This document shows, in pieces, positions 1 through 10,437 of a stretch of DNA of 64,000 bases. The stretch is from positions 4,712,001 through 4,776,000 of the forward strand of contig JBHGNT010000016.1 of NCBI GenBank assembly GCA_043228905.1, given 5' to 3'. A program made the translations under genes and the position numbers. Source of the stretch: Azolla caroliniana (taxonomy: Eukaryota; Polypodiophyta). Numbering within the stretch: the first letter of the stretch is position 1; every line of letters begins with the position of its first letter. The notes below the pieces were generated by a model. The model had not been told where the DNA came from. It did no database searches and was given only the letters and a program-made list of their open reading frames with translations.

Positions 1-459
1 TTTATAGGATTTTAAGCTTTGTTAAGGTTCACTTTATGCAAGTTCCTCCATAGCTGCTATTTGATCAACCTTTTTGTAGTCAAGAAATGATGGCGCCGAC
101 AACGGTAGGTAGTGTGAACCCAAGGTGTAAATGACAATGGACATGCTATATAAATGACATGACATGAGATATTTGTTATCCCATTTTTCATCGAACATGG
201 CCTCTTCTCACAAGTAAGGATTTTTTGTGTTGTTATTTTAGCTCTTTCCATTTTCAATATGATATTTGGAACATGCATGTGGATGTTTAACAAAACCACA
301 AAGAGATTCATGTTTCGTTAGTTTTGACAAAAATAATTTACGATAGTTTAAAAGATTGGATTATTGAACTTGGAATGCAATCCTCTCCCTACCATGAGTA
401 ATGTAAATAAATGTCTGCATGATACGATGGGAGATGAAGTGAGAAATGCAAAGAGAAAC

Positions 460-520
460 TAGAGAGAGAGAGAGATTTTATAGTTGTCCTTGGAGGTCAA
501 GCAAAGATCACATTCTCTAT
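460..520 (-). repeat. LINE 3' tail fragment with (TC)n end
   Basis: Read on the minus strand, this ends with GACCTCCAAGGACAACTAT, then AAAA and a (TC)n tract. It matches the last bases of the LINE at 35180-35220 (GACCTCCGAAGACGATAAT, then TC). Only about 45 bases match, so it is a very short 5'-truncated copy. The rest of 1-1179 is AT-rich and I recognise no gene in it. In particular I found no convincing first exon for the SDR gene that follows. Confidence 0.45.
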
Positions 521-1179
521 ATGGGACACTTAAATTGAATTCATATTCTTGTAGAGATGTGATGTTGAAGTATTGTCATCCAATTGATGTTTATGCATTG
601 GGAGGCTAAAAAGAAACATGTAATATGTTTACTAGAGATGTAAAACGGGTAGAATGGTTACAACAAAATATTTATTTAAGCTAGTTGCAAGAACTTAGAA
701 AAGTGGAAGGTAGCTATCATATATGTAAGTCATTTCTTGTATAGCAGGGTGATTTCTTAATACTATTTAGTATCTTTTTTATATAAAAAAAGAGTTTTGG
801 AAGCTCACTTCAAGGCTATGAAGAGAGAGGCCTAGTATAGGGACTCAAGATGCATGAAGATAGTAAGCATGAGAAACAACTAAGATAAAAGAGATGTAGA
901 TGGAGTTGGGAAAGCAAAATATATGTGGTATGGTGAAGTGATTGGTGTTTATGGTTCCTCCCCTTATCAATGAATATATATAAATCTAGTAATATAATTT
1001 CACTCATTATTATGAACAATTTGTGCTTTAGGGGGTTAAGTCTTTTTTAATTGTCTCTCCTTGGCCATTCTAAACAAATATTAATTAGTTGGGAAATTTG
1101 TTTTCAAAGTATTTCAATTGTCTACATATGTGTTATGTTTTCATCCGCGTACTCATGTTCACGTGCACATTTATTTTAG

Positions 1180-2023
1180 GCTAGAGGGAAAAGTTGCCAT
1201 CATCACTGGCGGAGCAAGTGGCATAGGTGCGGCTACAACAAACTTGTTTGTGGAAAATGGTGCATTGGTTATAATAGCTGACATTGATGATGAATTGGGA
1301 ACCAATCTCGTACAAACCCTTGGTCCCCATATTGTTTCTTATAAGCATTGTGATGTCACCATCGAAACTGACATAGAGGCTCTTATCGCATTCACATTAG
1401 CTAAATGGGGAAAACTTGATATTATGATAAGTAATGTAGGAGTTCTAGGCAAAGACGCATCTGAGATTATGAATGTAGATATGATAAACTTTCATGATGT
1501 TATGTCAGTTAATGTATATGGCATGACTCTTGCCATTAAACATGCTAGCAAGGCCATGATTGAAGCTAGAACAAAGGGTGTGATCATATGCACCAATAGT
1601 GTAGCGAGTATTATTGCTGGAAAGGCACCACTTGTATACACTGTCTCGAAGCATGCTCTTCTTGGCCTAATGCGAGCATCGGCATCGTGCTTAGGAAAAT
1701 ATGGCATTCGTGTGAATTGTGTGTCACCATCAAGTGTACTAACACCCCTCCCCTTAAAATTTCTACGAGAGGTCAATGGATTTACTTCCTTGTCTGAACA
1801 TGAGTTTCAAGACCTTAACGACTCCAGGAATGTTCTTGTTGGTCACTCATTATCTCCTCTTGGCGTTGCACAATCTATCCTTTATTTAGCATCAAATGAT
1901 GCTTCATTTGTTAGTGGCCACAATCTTGTTATCGATGGAGGCTTAACTATAACTTGCATGCAACCAAGTCTTGCAACTATTGGAAGGATGCGTGAGATAG
2001 GGGGAGATGAACTGACAAATTAA
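1180..2023 (+). CDS. SDR-family oxidoreductase, second exon (secoisolariciresinol dehydrogenase-like)
   Basis: This is a classical NAD(P)-binding short-chain dehydrogenase/reductase of the plant SDR110C group, which includes secoisolariciresinol dehydrogenase, xanthoxin dehydrogenase and momilactone synthase-like enzymes. Visible motifs are the Rossmann glycine motif TGGASGIG near the start, IIADIDD with an acidic residue after beta-2 that favours NAD(H), CDVT, SNVG in place of NNAG, the catalytic Ser in TNSVAS, YTVSK (YxxxK), RVNCVSP, and a C-terminal VIDGG. The frame is open to TAA at 2021-2023. An acceptor TTATTTTAG ends at 1179 and the exon then reads (R)LEGKVAIITGG. Family genes usually carry an intron exactly there, after a short first exon of about 10-20 codons. 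An upstream extension of the frame would begin with TTG and reads as intron, so I reject it. About 280 residues are present. The substrate cannot be told from sequence. The missing first exon means it could be a gene with a distant exon 1 or a 5'-truncated copy. Confidence 0.8.
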
Positions 2024-2282
2024 TGATGTGACACATGGGTAATTTTTTCGAAGCTACACATTTAAAGCTCAGTTTCAAAAGAAAACATTGTAACCTCCCA
2101 TTATATTAAACCTGTATTAAACATAAACTGTTGAATATTGTGTTATAACACATATTAGAGAAAATAGCTATTACACGCTTATATGTAGAGTAAATTCAAA
2201 ACTATATAATTGGCTAATTTTCAAAACTATATATGGTCACACAAAGTTGAGATTTCCAATCTCATCAAATTTTAAATAAAGC

Positions 2283-2640
2283 ACATATTTAACATAATTA
2301 TTTGTTTATGAAGTTATGAAGATTTAATTGCAATCATTACTAATTAGGAACTAGCTAACAAGTGAACCAAAAGTTGTATTTCTATACTCTTCTAGTAAGA
2401 GGTAGTATAAGGAGAAACTTAACTTAAAAGTAAGCGAGCACATTCTTCATGTTTATAATATGTGCCAACATATCTGAGAACATTTTAAAACAAGAACATA
2501 TTTAACATAATTATTTGTTTCTCATATGCGGTTTAATTGCAATCATTACCAATTAGGAACTAGCTAACAAGTGAACCAAAAATTGTATTTCTATACTCTT
2601 CTAGTAAGAGATAGTATAGGGAGAAAGTTAACTTAAAAGT
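2283..2640. repeat. Direct duplication of about 145 bp
   Basis: The segment at 2283-2431 (ACATATTTAACATAATTATT through AACTTAAAAGT) recurs at 2496-2640 with a few substitutions and a small replaced stretch after TTATTTGTTT. The spacer holds no recognisable gene. The second copy ends exactly where the chromovirus D LTR begins. One copy could therefore have been the target region, but the match is far longer than a TSD, so I treat it as an older local duplication. Confidence 0.75.
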
Positions 2641-2799
2641 GTCAGGAATAGTACTAAGATAAAGAGGGAATTAGCACTAGAGATGAGGATTAGTACTACG
2701 AGGAAGAGAGTGTGTGGAACTCAGGAGAGAGAGAGAGAGAGTGTGTGTGTGTGTGTGTGTGTGTGTGGTGCTAACAACTTACCACTAGGGTAAGGTAAT
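2640..2799 (-). repeat. Chromovirus D 3' LTR, distal half
   Basis: This is the terminal part of the D LTR; the element-strand end is ...ATTCCTGACA. It contains GA and GT microsatellites at about 2727-2767. The pattern 'acaccacacaca...tagtactaat' on the minus strand is shared with the solo LTR at 45013-45475, which also has repeated TAGTACTAAT motifs before its TGACA end. It stops at the GTAAT target duplication (2795-2799) of copia F. Confidence 0.7.
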
Positions 2800-3356
2800 T
2801 GTTGGGAAATCGGTTCCTCCGGATTGGATCCGGTTATGAATGAAGAGGGCCCGGTGAGAACCGGAAGAGATCTGGAAACCGGATCGGATGGACCCGATGA
2901 GAACCGGAAGAGAAGACATATTTGTAAATATGTTTTGAGTAAGCCTATTGAGGCTATATTTGTAAATAGCCCTAAGTTCATATAAGTATAAATATGACTT
3001 AGGGCAATCACTTTAGGGTGTGGTTGATATAATTGTTGTATAGAAATAGATAGAGATAGAGAGTGCGAGATACAGAGCAATACTCTATTGTAACCGCCGC
3101 TCGACGAAGAAACAGAGCTTGAGGTCGTTGCCTCCGAGTCTTAGACTGTACCTTTCTCATATAGTGATAGTTCAACATCTGTGGGCTCCTATGGTTTTTC
3201 CCTATTAGGGTTTTCCACGTAAACATCCTGTGTACCCTCTATTGTTCGTGTGTGTGTACGAGTGTTCATCTTTATTCCCATTTCTGTGTTTGATCCTTAA
3301 CCGAAGTGATCTAAGACTCGGTTGTGACCGAGCATTATTCTGCGCTATTCTTCTCA
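2800..3356 (+). repeat. Copia F 5' LTR and adjacent primer-binding site
   Basis: Compared with the 3' LTR this copy is 52 bp longer. Most of the extra length comes from an internal duplication of a CCGGT/ATGAGAACCGGAAGAG unit at about 2845-2912, and several more bases come from a TTAGGGTTTT stretch near 3208. The rest differs mainly by transitions. A primer-binding site TAGTATCAGAGC at about 3360-3371 is one base from the initiator-tRNA-Met type TGGTATCAGAGC. Confidence 0.9.
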
Positions 3357-3385
3357 ATCTAGTATCAGAGCGAACAACACAGGAA

Positions 3386-3738
3386 ATGGAAGAATCGTTC
3401 GGCGGCATGTTCAAGCTCACCGGCTCCAACTACTCAGTGTGGAAGTCGAAGATGAGGGATATGCTGGTGGTTAAAGATCTTTGGTTGCGGGTTCGGTTTG
3501 GGGACAAGAGACCGGATAAGATCGACGCCACAGTGTGGGAGGTGATGCACAAGAAGATGATTGCATACATCCGGTGCTTCATCGACATGAGCCTGTACAA
3601 CAACTTCAATGAAGAGAGCAAGGCTCATGAACTCTGGGAGAAGATCGGCATCATGTTCCAGAACAAGAATGTTGTTAATCGGGTTTCGGTATTCCGGAAG
3701 CTAGTGAGGCTCCGGTACCAAGACGACTCCTGTATGGC
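3386..3738 (+). pseudogene. Copia F gag, N-terminal part
   Basis: Gag (nucleocapsid precursor) of element F starts at the ATG after the PBS: MEESFGGMFKLTGSNYSVWK. The KLTGSNYSVWKSKMRD block and 'ELWEKIGIMFQNKNVVNRV' are typical of the copia gag domain (UBN2/Retrotran_gag). The reading breaks off at about 3738, where sequence of the nested copia G starts. F gag resumes at about 8936 after G. About 45 residues expected in between are missing, so the insertion was accompanied by a deletion. Confidence 0.8.
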
Positions 3739-3741
3739 GGT

Positions 3742-5869
3742 ACTGGAGTTATGTCGAAGGAGCGAATGATGCGGCGCCCGATTCGGCACACAAGGACTTC
3801 CCGGTATGGGAGCAGGCGGCAAGCAGGGTGATGTACTGCTTCGCGTCCAGTGTCGGCGATCAGCTGCGCAGCCACATCCGTGACGCCAAGACACCGAAGG
3901 ATGCTTGGGGGAACCTGAAAAAAGGTTTTCGCCGCAAGCACCACTGCCCGAAAGCTGCAACTCAAACAGGAGTTGAGTAATGTTCGACATAAGAACATGT
4001 CCGTGGCAGACTACACGGGCCGGATAAAGGAAATCTGCGACTCGCTCGCCTCTATCAATGTTACCGTAGAGGAAGACGAGATGGTGCAGGTATGTCTCGG
4101 AGGCCTGGCGTCCAAGTTCGGAGGGTTCCAGACTGCGGTGTGTACAAGGGAGAATACCCTCATTCTTCGACTTACAGTCGATGCTCCTTGTAGAGGAGAA
4201 CCACGCCGGTGCATCTACCAGTGCATCCCCGGACAGCCGAATGTTGTACACAGGAACGGATCGGCTCCGTGGGCGTGGTGGAAGAGGTGGGTCGGCACGC
4301 AATGGAGGCGGCTGGCAAGAGCAGGAACGGAGGCACTATGAACGTGCCGACAGCAGTACCGGGACTTCCACAAGCAGGGGGAGTCAAGGCGGTGCCGGAG
4401 GCCAGCAAGACAAATCCGCTACGGAATGCTGGTACTGTGGCAAAAAAGGCCATAGGGAAAGCGAGTGCTGTAGAAAGCATGCCGATTCGGACAAATCTGG
4501 ATCTAGCAAGACCGGTAAGGATGGCCGGCAAAACTCGCACTCCGCAAACGGATTAGGAGGATCCGGAACCGGAAAGGCCGGTAAGGGGCCAGCCTTGGTG
4601 ATGAATCACAAGGCAAACTCAATGAAGAAGACCACTTTCAAAACGAAGGAAGTGTGGTATGTTGATTCCGGCGTGTCGAACCACATGACGAGCCACAAAG
4701 AGTGGTTCTCCTTTTTGGAGAAACCGGATCAACCAGGAGTAGTCGAAACCGGAGACAACACTCCTCACCCAATCGTGCACATCGGAGAAGTCCCTCTAAG
4801 CCACGTCGGACAGAAAGGGAAGCTGATGAACGTATTACACGTTCCGACAATCACGAAGAACCTGGTGTCCGTCAGTCAGATTGTGGACCAGGGGATGCAG
4901 GTGCGGTTTACGCACCTCGGGTGCTTCATTGAGGATGAGGGCGAAGTCATTGCACAAGGGCGCAGAGACGGGAGGATGTTTATCCTCAACACCAATGACT
5001 TTGGCACCGCTCTGTTCGCGAAACGACAGAAGGTCGAGTCAGACATCGACCTGTGGCACAAGCGGATAGGCCACGTCAACTACCGGAGGCTTCAAGACCT
5101 GCAAACGAAACAAGTCGTTTTCGGTTTGCCGAAGTTCAGCGGTCGGAGAGCCGAAATTTGTGAAGCCTGCCAACTTGAGAAGCAACACCGGCTTCCATTC
5201 CCCACCGAACGGAACCGGAGCCGTAACAAGCTCGATCTCATCCATTCGGATGTGTGGGGACCGGCACAAAGTGTAAGCCTTGGCGGGAGCCGATACTTCG
5301 TCTCCTTCATCGACGACTATACTCGGCATACTTGGATCTACCTCATTGAGCGGAAGAGCGAAGTCTTTGACTGTTTCCGGAGCCTCCATAAGATGGTGGA
5401 ACGGGAATCGGAGAGGAAGATCAAATGCCTTCGGTCGGATGGCGGAAAGGAATATTTTGCCGGCCAATTCACTAGTTATCTGCAGCAGAAGGGAATTCGG
5501 CGAGAGTTCAGCTGCAGATACACACCGGAGCAAAACAGTGTGGCCGAAAGGAAGAACTGGACACTTGTTGAAGCGGCAAGGGCAATGCTGGAGGAGAAGA
5601 GCATGCCCCGGTTCTACTGGGCGGAGGCGGTCCGGACGGCCGTCTACATACAAAACCGCATTGCTGTCAAGGTGTCAACTCATGAGTTGTATTTTGGACG
5701 CAAGCCGAACTTAAGACACCTTCGGATATTCGGCAGCGTAGCGTATGTGCATGTGCCGGATCAGAAGCGGAGAAAGCTGGATGCAAAATCGGAAAAATGC
5801 ATTCTAGTCGGCTATGCTCAAGAGCAAAAGGGGTATAAGTGCTTTAACCCCCGGACGAAGGAAGTCTGA
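3742..5869 (+). pseudogene. Copia G gag, protease and integrase (broken)
   Basis: The gag matrix part reads to about 3920 and is then frameshifted (GNLKK/VFAAS). A second shift lies near 4160, and a third frame carries on to 5869. The zinc knuckle CWYCGKKGHRESEC is CX2CX4HX4C. The protease has WYVDSGVSNHM with an intact D-S-G. The integrase has the zinc-binding HKRIGH...CEAC and the catalytic acids in IHSDVWG, RSDGGKEY and NSVAERKN. A single TGA at 5867-5869 replaces the Arg codon in the conserved KVRVSRDVEF and separates integrase from RT. Copies A and I show the same domain order. Confidence 0.82.
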
Positions 5870-8218
5870 GTTAGCCGGGATGTCGAGTTCGATGAATCGG
5901 CATCCTGGTACTCCGTACCGACTCCGACTTCTGATCCCGACCCAATGCCGGAAGATCAGGCCAGTGAGCCCGAATCAGCCCTAGCAGAGGATGACGAAGC
6001 CGGGACTCAAGATGAGAGTCCGGAATCGTTACGGTTGAGTGGACCGAACGAGCAACTGAGTCGGTTGGACCAGTCGGATGAAGAGACGGCAAGTGGTGGA
6101 GACTCTACCGTGCTCTCCCCGCGCAAGGAACCGAGGAAACGGTTCACACGCAAAGAGAAAGGGAAGAGGAAGATGCCGGAATTCGAAACCGGCAACGATG
6201 AGTCGGATCGGTGCGTATCCAACTCCGGAAAGGAGAAAGGCGGATCTTCGGCAACGAAGACCGAACTGGCCAAGAAGGGCCTCAAATCAGGTGATGGTGC
6301 GTTGCGCCGATCAACCCGCCAGAAGGATCCTGTCATACGGTACGGGTACAATGAATACATGGCGCATCATTATGCGTACATGACTAAGGTGACAGAAGTG
6401 CGCGAGCCGGAGAGCTACGCAGAAGCGGCAAAGGACACAAATTGGCGTGCCGCTATGGACGAAGAAATGCGGGCACTCGATGCCAACGAAACTTGGGACC
6501 TTGATCCTCCCCGTCACTGTAAACCGATCGAATGCAAGTGGGTGTACAAGGTCAAGTACAATGCCGACAGTTCTGTTAACCGGTACAAAGCCCGGTTAGT
6601 GGTGAAGGGATACGCGCAGACCCACGGAATCGACTACGACGAGACCTTCGCTCCTGTAGCGAAGATGACGACGGTTCGTGTGGTACTAGCGGTTGTTGCG
6701 GCAAGGGGGTGGCATCCTCACCAGATGGATGTGAAGAACGCCTTTCTTCAAGGAGAGCTTGAAGAGGAAGTCTTTATGACTCAGCCCCCCGGATTTCAAT
6801 CGGAGATGAACAAGTCGGCGGTATGCCGACTGAAGAAGTCGCTTTACGGCTTGAAGCAAGCCCCCCGAGCTTGGAACGCGAAGATCACGCACCGGTTGCG
6901 TAAGCTGGGGTTTGTTGTCTCTAAGTTGGACTCTTCGTTGTTCATTCGACAAGACTCTGACGGTCCGGTATGTATACTCTTGTATGTGGATGATTTAGTC
7001 ATCACCGGACCGGGTCTTCCCAAAATCAACCGCGTCAAGTCCCAGTTGTCGGACGCATTCGAAATGAAGGACCTGGGGGACCTTCATTATTTTCTTGGGA
7101 TCGAAGTGATCCGGACCCCCGACGGCATATTGCTATCACAACGACATTACGTGTTGAATATGTTGTATAAGTTCGGCATGACGGATTGCCGACCTGTCTC
7201 CACACCCCTGGACCGGAACCAGAAGCTCCGTCCCAACTCCGGACCGGCCTGCAATGAGAAACGGTTCTGATAGGTTGTCGGAAGCCTGATCTACTTAACC
7301 ATCACCCGACCCGAAGAGCTTGTCAGTTACACAAATGCTGATTTGGCCGGCGATGCGTCTGATCGCCGCTCCACTTCCGGATACATGTTCTCCATAGGTA
7401 GCGCGACCGTTGCGTGGAGCAGCAAGAAGCAACCCACAGTGGCTTTGTCAAGCACTGAGACTGAGTACCGGGCCGCTACCGTTGCCACTTGTGAAGCCAT
7501 CTGGCTTCGGCGGCTGCTGCGAGACTTGCGGATCGAGGTACCAACCCCGATCCCGATTTACTGTGATAACATGAGCAGCCTGCAGCTTGCCAGGAACCCT
7601 GTGTTCCATGCTCGCACAAAGCACATCGAGGTGCACTACCACTTCGTGCGTGAGCGGGTCCTGAGCGGTGAAGTTGACCTACGGTATGTTCATACGGATC
7701 GGCAAGTTGCCAACATCTTCACCAAGCCGCTCGGATCGGACAAGTTGCAACACTTTACCGACATGCTTGGTATTCAACATCTTGACGTGCCGCACTTGAG
7801 GGGGAGAAGCAAGGGCAATGTCTCTAACGAAACGGGCAAAGGCCAAAAAATTGTTGAACCTGTCGGTAAGAGGAGAGCCAGAAGAAGAGGAGACAAGAAG
7901 AGGAAGGAAGCCGAGTCGACGAAGGAAGTCGACACATCCGAACAGGTCGGAGCAAGCGGCTGTGAAGAAGAGTTGTGCACTCAGGAAGAGAAGTGCATGC
8001 TGTGCGGAGGTCATCACGACGGTACTGACCACGATGCGGAGTCGAATGAAGAATTCGATTTTGGTTCACCGGCTGAAGAAGCCGAGGGAAGCATGGAGAA
8101 GGCCAAAACTCGGAAGTGGTCCGATGTGGTGAGAGGCCTGAAGCCGGAAGTCGAATCGGAGTGTACCGATTCGGACAAGAGCTGGAACGAGTCGGAGACA
8201 GCTGACTCAGATCAATAG
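5870..8218 (+). pseudogene. Copia G reverse transcriptase, RNase H and C-terminal extension (broken)
   Basis: After a variable, charged linker the RT domain starts near NETWDLDPP and holds LLYVDDLVITG, an intact Y-V-D-D at about 6982. A TGA at 7268 and a deletion of roughly 55 residues (TRP joined to EELVSYT) fall between RT and RNase H. RNase H shows YTNADLAGD, SSTETEY, YCDNMSS and KHIEVHYHF. Past the usual copia C-terminus (HLRGRSKG) the frame stays open for about 140 more residues. This tail is rich in Lys/Glu and carries CMLCGGHHDGTDH, then KWSDVVRGLKPEVESE and SWNESE before TAG. The tail is shared with A and I; the Cys/His segment is only in G. Confidence 0.82.
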
Positions 8219-8533
8219 ATGGATCCGGATGAGTCGGATCGACTGAAGGTCAAGGGGACATAGACACAGCAGAAGTCGATGCCATCGTGGGAGAACCGAC
8301 GGATCGGCAAGCGCCGGAGTCACCGCAACGTGAGTGCTGAGATGGGCCTATTGAGCAGACATGCCGACCGAGAGGGTCAAGGCGCGCAGAACCAAAGGGG
8401 TCGCAGCAAACGGGACCGGACCGGATGAGGAGCGCGAGCAAGGCGAAGTGACGCCAGGAGAAGTCGGTTGGAAGAACCGACTGCCACAGAGGTCGACACT
8501 ACGACCCCACCTCAGGTTGAGCTTGAGGGGGAG

Positions 8534-8932
8534 TGTTGAGCGGCAAGCTCAACCGGAGCCGAATCGGCTAAATAAGCCAGAGCCGGTAAGCGAGACGGAT
8601 CGGGCGAAACGGATCGGTATGACGGTGAGCAACCAAACCGGCAAGCAATGGAGGCCGGGTGCAATCCATAACCGGAAGTCCAATCGGAAGCCTAGTATAG
8701 GATAGACTACTAGGTAGCTATAGTCTCGTAGTAAGTGTCAGATGCTCGTGTGAGCATTGAAGTACATAGTACTTCTGTCAGTCCCAAGAGGACTTGTATA
8801 AATAGTGCTACTTAGCACAGTGTGTATACAGAGTCTTGATATAATTTTGAAATTGTGTTCTGCTCTGTGTGTGTGTGTGTGTGTGTGTGTGTTGTTCTCT
8901 GTTTTACGCTTCCGCAAACACTCGCGTTTACA
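8534..8932 (+). repeat. Copia G 3' LTR
   Basis: It starts TGTTGAGCGGCAAGC directly after the purine tract and ends CTCGCGTTTACA. The same ends occur in the LTRs of A and I. It has a TATA box (TTGTATAAATAG near 8795) and a (GT)n tract at about 8866-8891. No second LTR of G exists in the window. Confidence 0.88.
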
Positions 8933-8935
8933 TAG

Positions 8936-10437
8936 AGGTTAGTTGTCACGTTGGGCAACACCAGGACGAAAGGAAAGTAGTTGTCCCTAGCAAGGTTAAA
9001 ATCAAGCCTGCTAGATGAAGAAGCTCGCCAAAAGGAGAGGGAGTCCGGAACCGATCCGAAGGCCTTGGTTACGGAAGATGACCAAGGCGGGTATCGGAGT
9101 CCCCAAAACTGGGACAAATCGGGAACGAGGTCGAATTCAAGGGGGAGGCCTACTTGCTTCTACTGTGGGAAGCCAGGGCACTTCCAGAAGATTTGTCAAC
9201 ATTTCCGGAAAGAGAAAGGAACTGACAGTGCCGATTCGAAGAAGAGTTCGGACCGAAACGGTTCGGACCGGAGAGGCCTGGATCGGAAGGGAACGTCGGC
9301 AATCACCACAAGTGAAGAAGAACTAATGCTCATTACCAAGGAGAATGAGTTATACCTTGTAGACGATGACACAACGTGGGTTGTTGATTCCGAAGAATTG
9401 TTCCATCTGACACCGGACCAGAAATGCTTCTCATCATACATAACTGGAGATCACGGGTGTGTCCGGATGGGGAATTAAGGTACATGCTGAATTGTCGGCA
9501 TAGGAGATGTGTTGTTGACGACATTAACCAGATGCAAATTGCTTTTGAAAAAAGTCTGACACGTCCGGAGGTTCGGTTGAATCTGATATCAGTTGGTCGG
9601 CTAGATGATGAAGGCTACATGAGCAACATCCGGAACGGAGTCATGAAGTTCAACAACGAAAGCTTGATTGTGGCTCGAGCTTGGAAGATCAACACGTTAT
9701 ATCTGATGCATGCCCGAATATGCTAGGAAGAAGTGAACGTAGCATCCGACACTGCCTGTGAGATGTGGCACAAGAGACTGTGTCATATGAGCTAGAAGGG
9801 GATGAGAAGACTTGCCGAAGACAACCTCATTCCAGAGGTGAAAGACATGCAGCTTAGGAAGTGCACCAATTGCTTGGCCGGCAAACAAAACCGAACCTCC
9901 TTCCGAACAAGACCACTAATGAGATGGAATGCACCACTGGAGCTGGTGCATACCGATGTGTGTCAAGTGGACACGAAGTCACATGTTGGATCGTAGCACT
10001 TCGTGACATTCATAGATGACAACAACCGGAAGCTGTGGGTCTCACCACTGAAGACGAAGGATCAGGTGCTATCCGTCTTCAAGGAACTCCACGCGAGAGT
10101 GGAAAGAGAAACCGGTCAGAAGCTGAAAGCGGTTTGAGTAGATAATGGAGGAGAATACCGGGGGCAGTTCAAGGAGTACTGTCAGTCGAAGGGAATCTGG
10201 CTCAAATTCACCGTGTCAAAGATGCCGGAGTTGAACGGGTTGGCCAAACGAATAAACCAGACCGTGATGGAGAGAGTCCGGAGCATGTTGGCACATGCAA
10301 AGTTACCCAAGACATTTTGGGTTGAGGTGCTGATGACGGCGACCTATGTGATAAACAGATCACCCTCAGCACCCTTCGAAGGAGACTCACCGTAGAAAGT
10401 ATGGACCGGTAAAGATGTATCTTACCGACATCTGAAG
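8936..10437 (+). pseudogene. Copia F gag C-terminus, protease and integrase (decayed)
   Basis: F gag resumes with VVTLGNT and, after a stop, LSLARLKSSLLDEEA. The zinc knuckle is CFYCGKPGHFQKIC. The protease motif reads WVVDSEELFH, so the catalytic D-S-G has become D-S-E. The integrase zinc site has HKRLCH and CTNCLAG; the core has HTDV and VDNGGEY. The expected Glu of NGxAER is Lys (NGLAKRIN), which removes the third catalytic acid. Stops lie at about 9476, 9724, 9793, 9994, 10136 and 10393. Confidence 0.8.

Larger units (their letters stand above)
3739..8932 (+). mobile_element. 5'-truncated Ty1/copia element G nested in F
   Basis: It belongs to the same family as copia A and I in this window. 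It begins within gag (at the codons for YWSYVEGAND) with no 5' LTR or PBS, and ends in a complete 3' LTR (8534-8932) preceded by the polypurine tract TTGAGGGGGAG. F gag continues straight after it. No TSD can be recognised because the left end is missing. The left junction is blurred: bases 3720-3742 resemble both F and G. Confidence 0.85.

Noticed and set aside
1118-1179. N-terminal extension of the SDR frame (begins with TTG)
   Set aside because: It starts with a non-ATG codon, has no SDR resemblance and ends at a good splice acceptor exactly where this family has an intron, so it is read as intron.
1492-1776. 94-codon minus-strand frame across the SDR exon
   Set aside because: Antisense shadow of a conserved coding exon; no family resemblance.
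2721-3080. 119-codon minus-strand frame over microsatellite and LTR
   Set aside because: Low-complexity Ser/Leu and Thr/His runs come from GA and GT repeats; it lies in LTR sequence.
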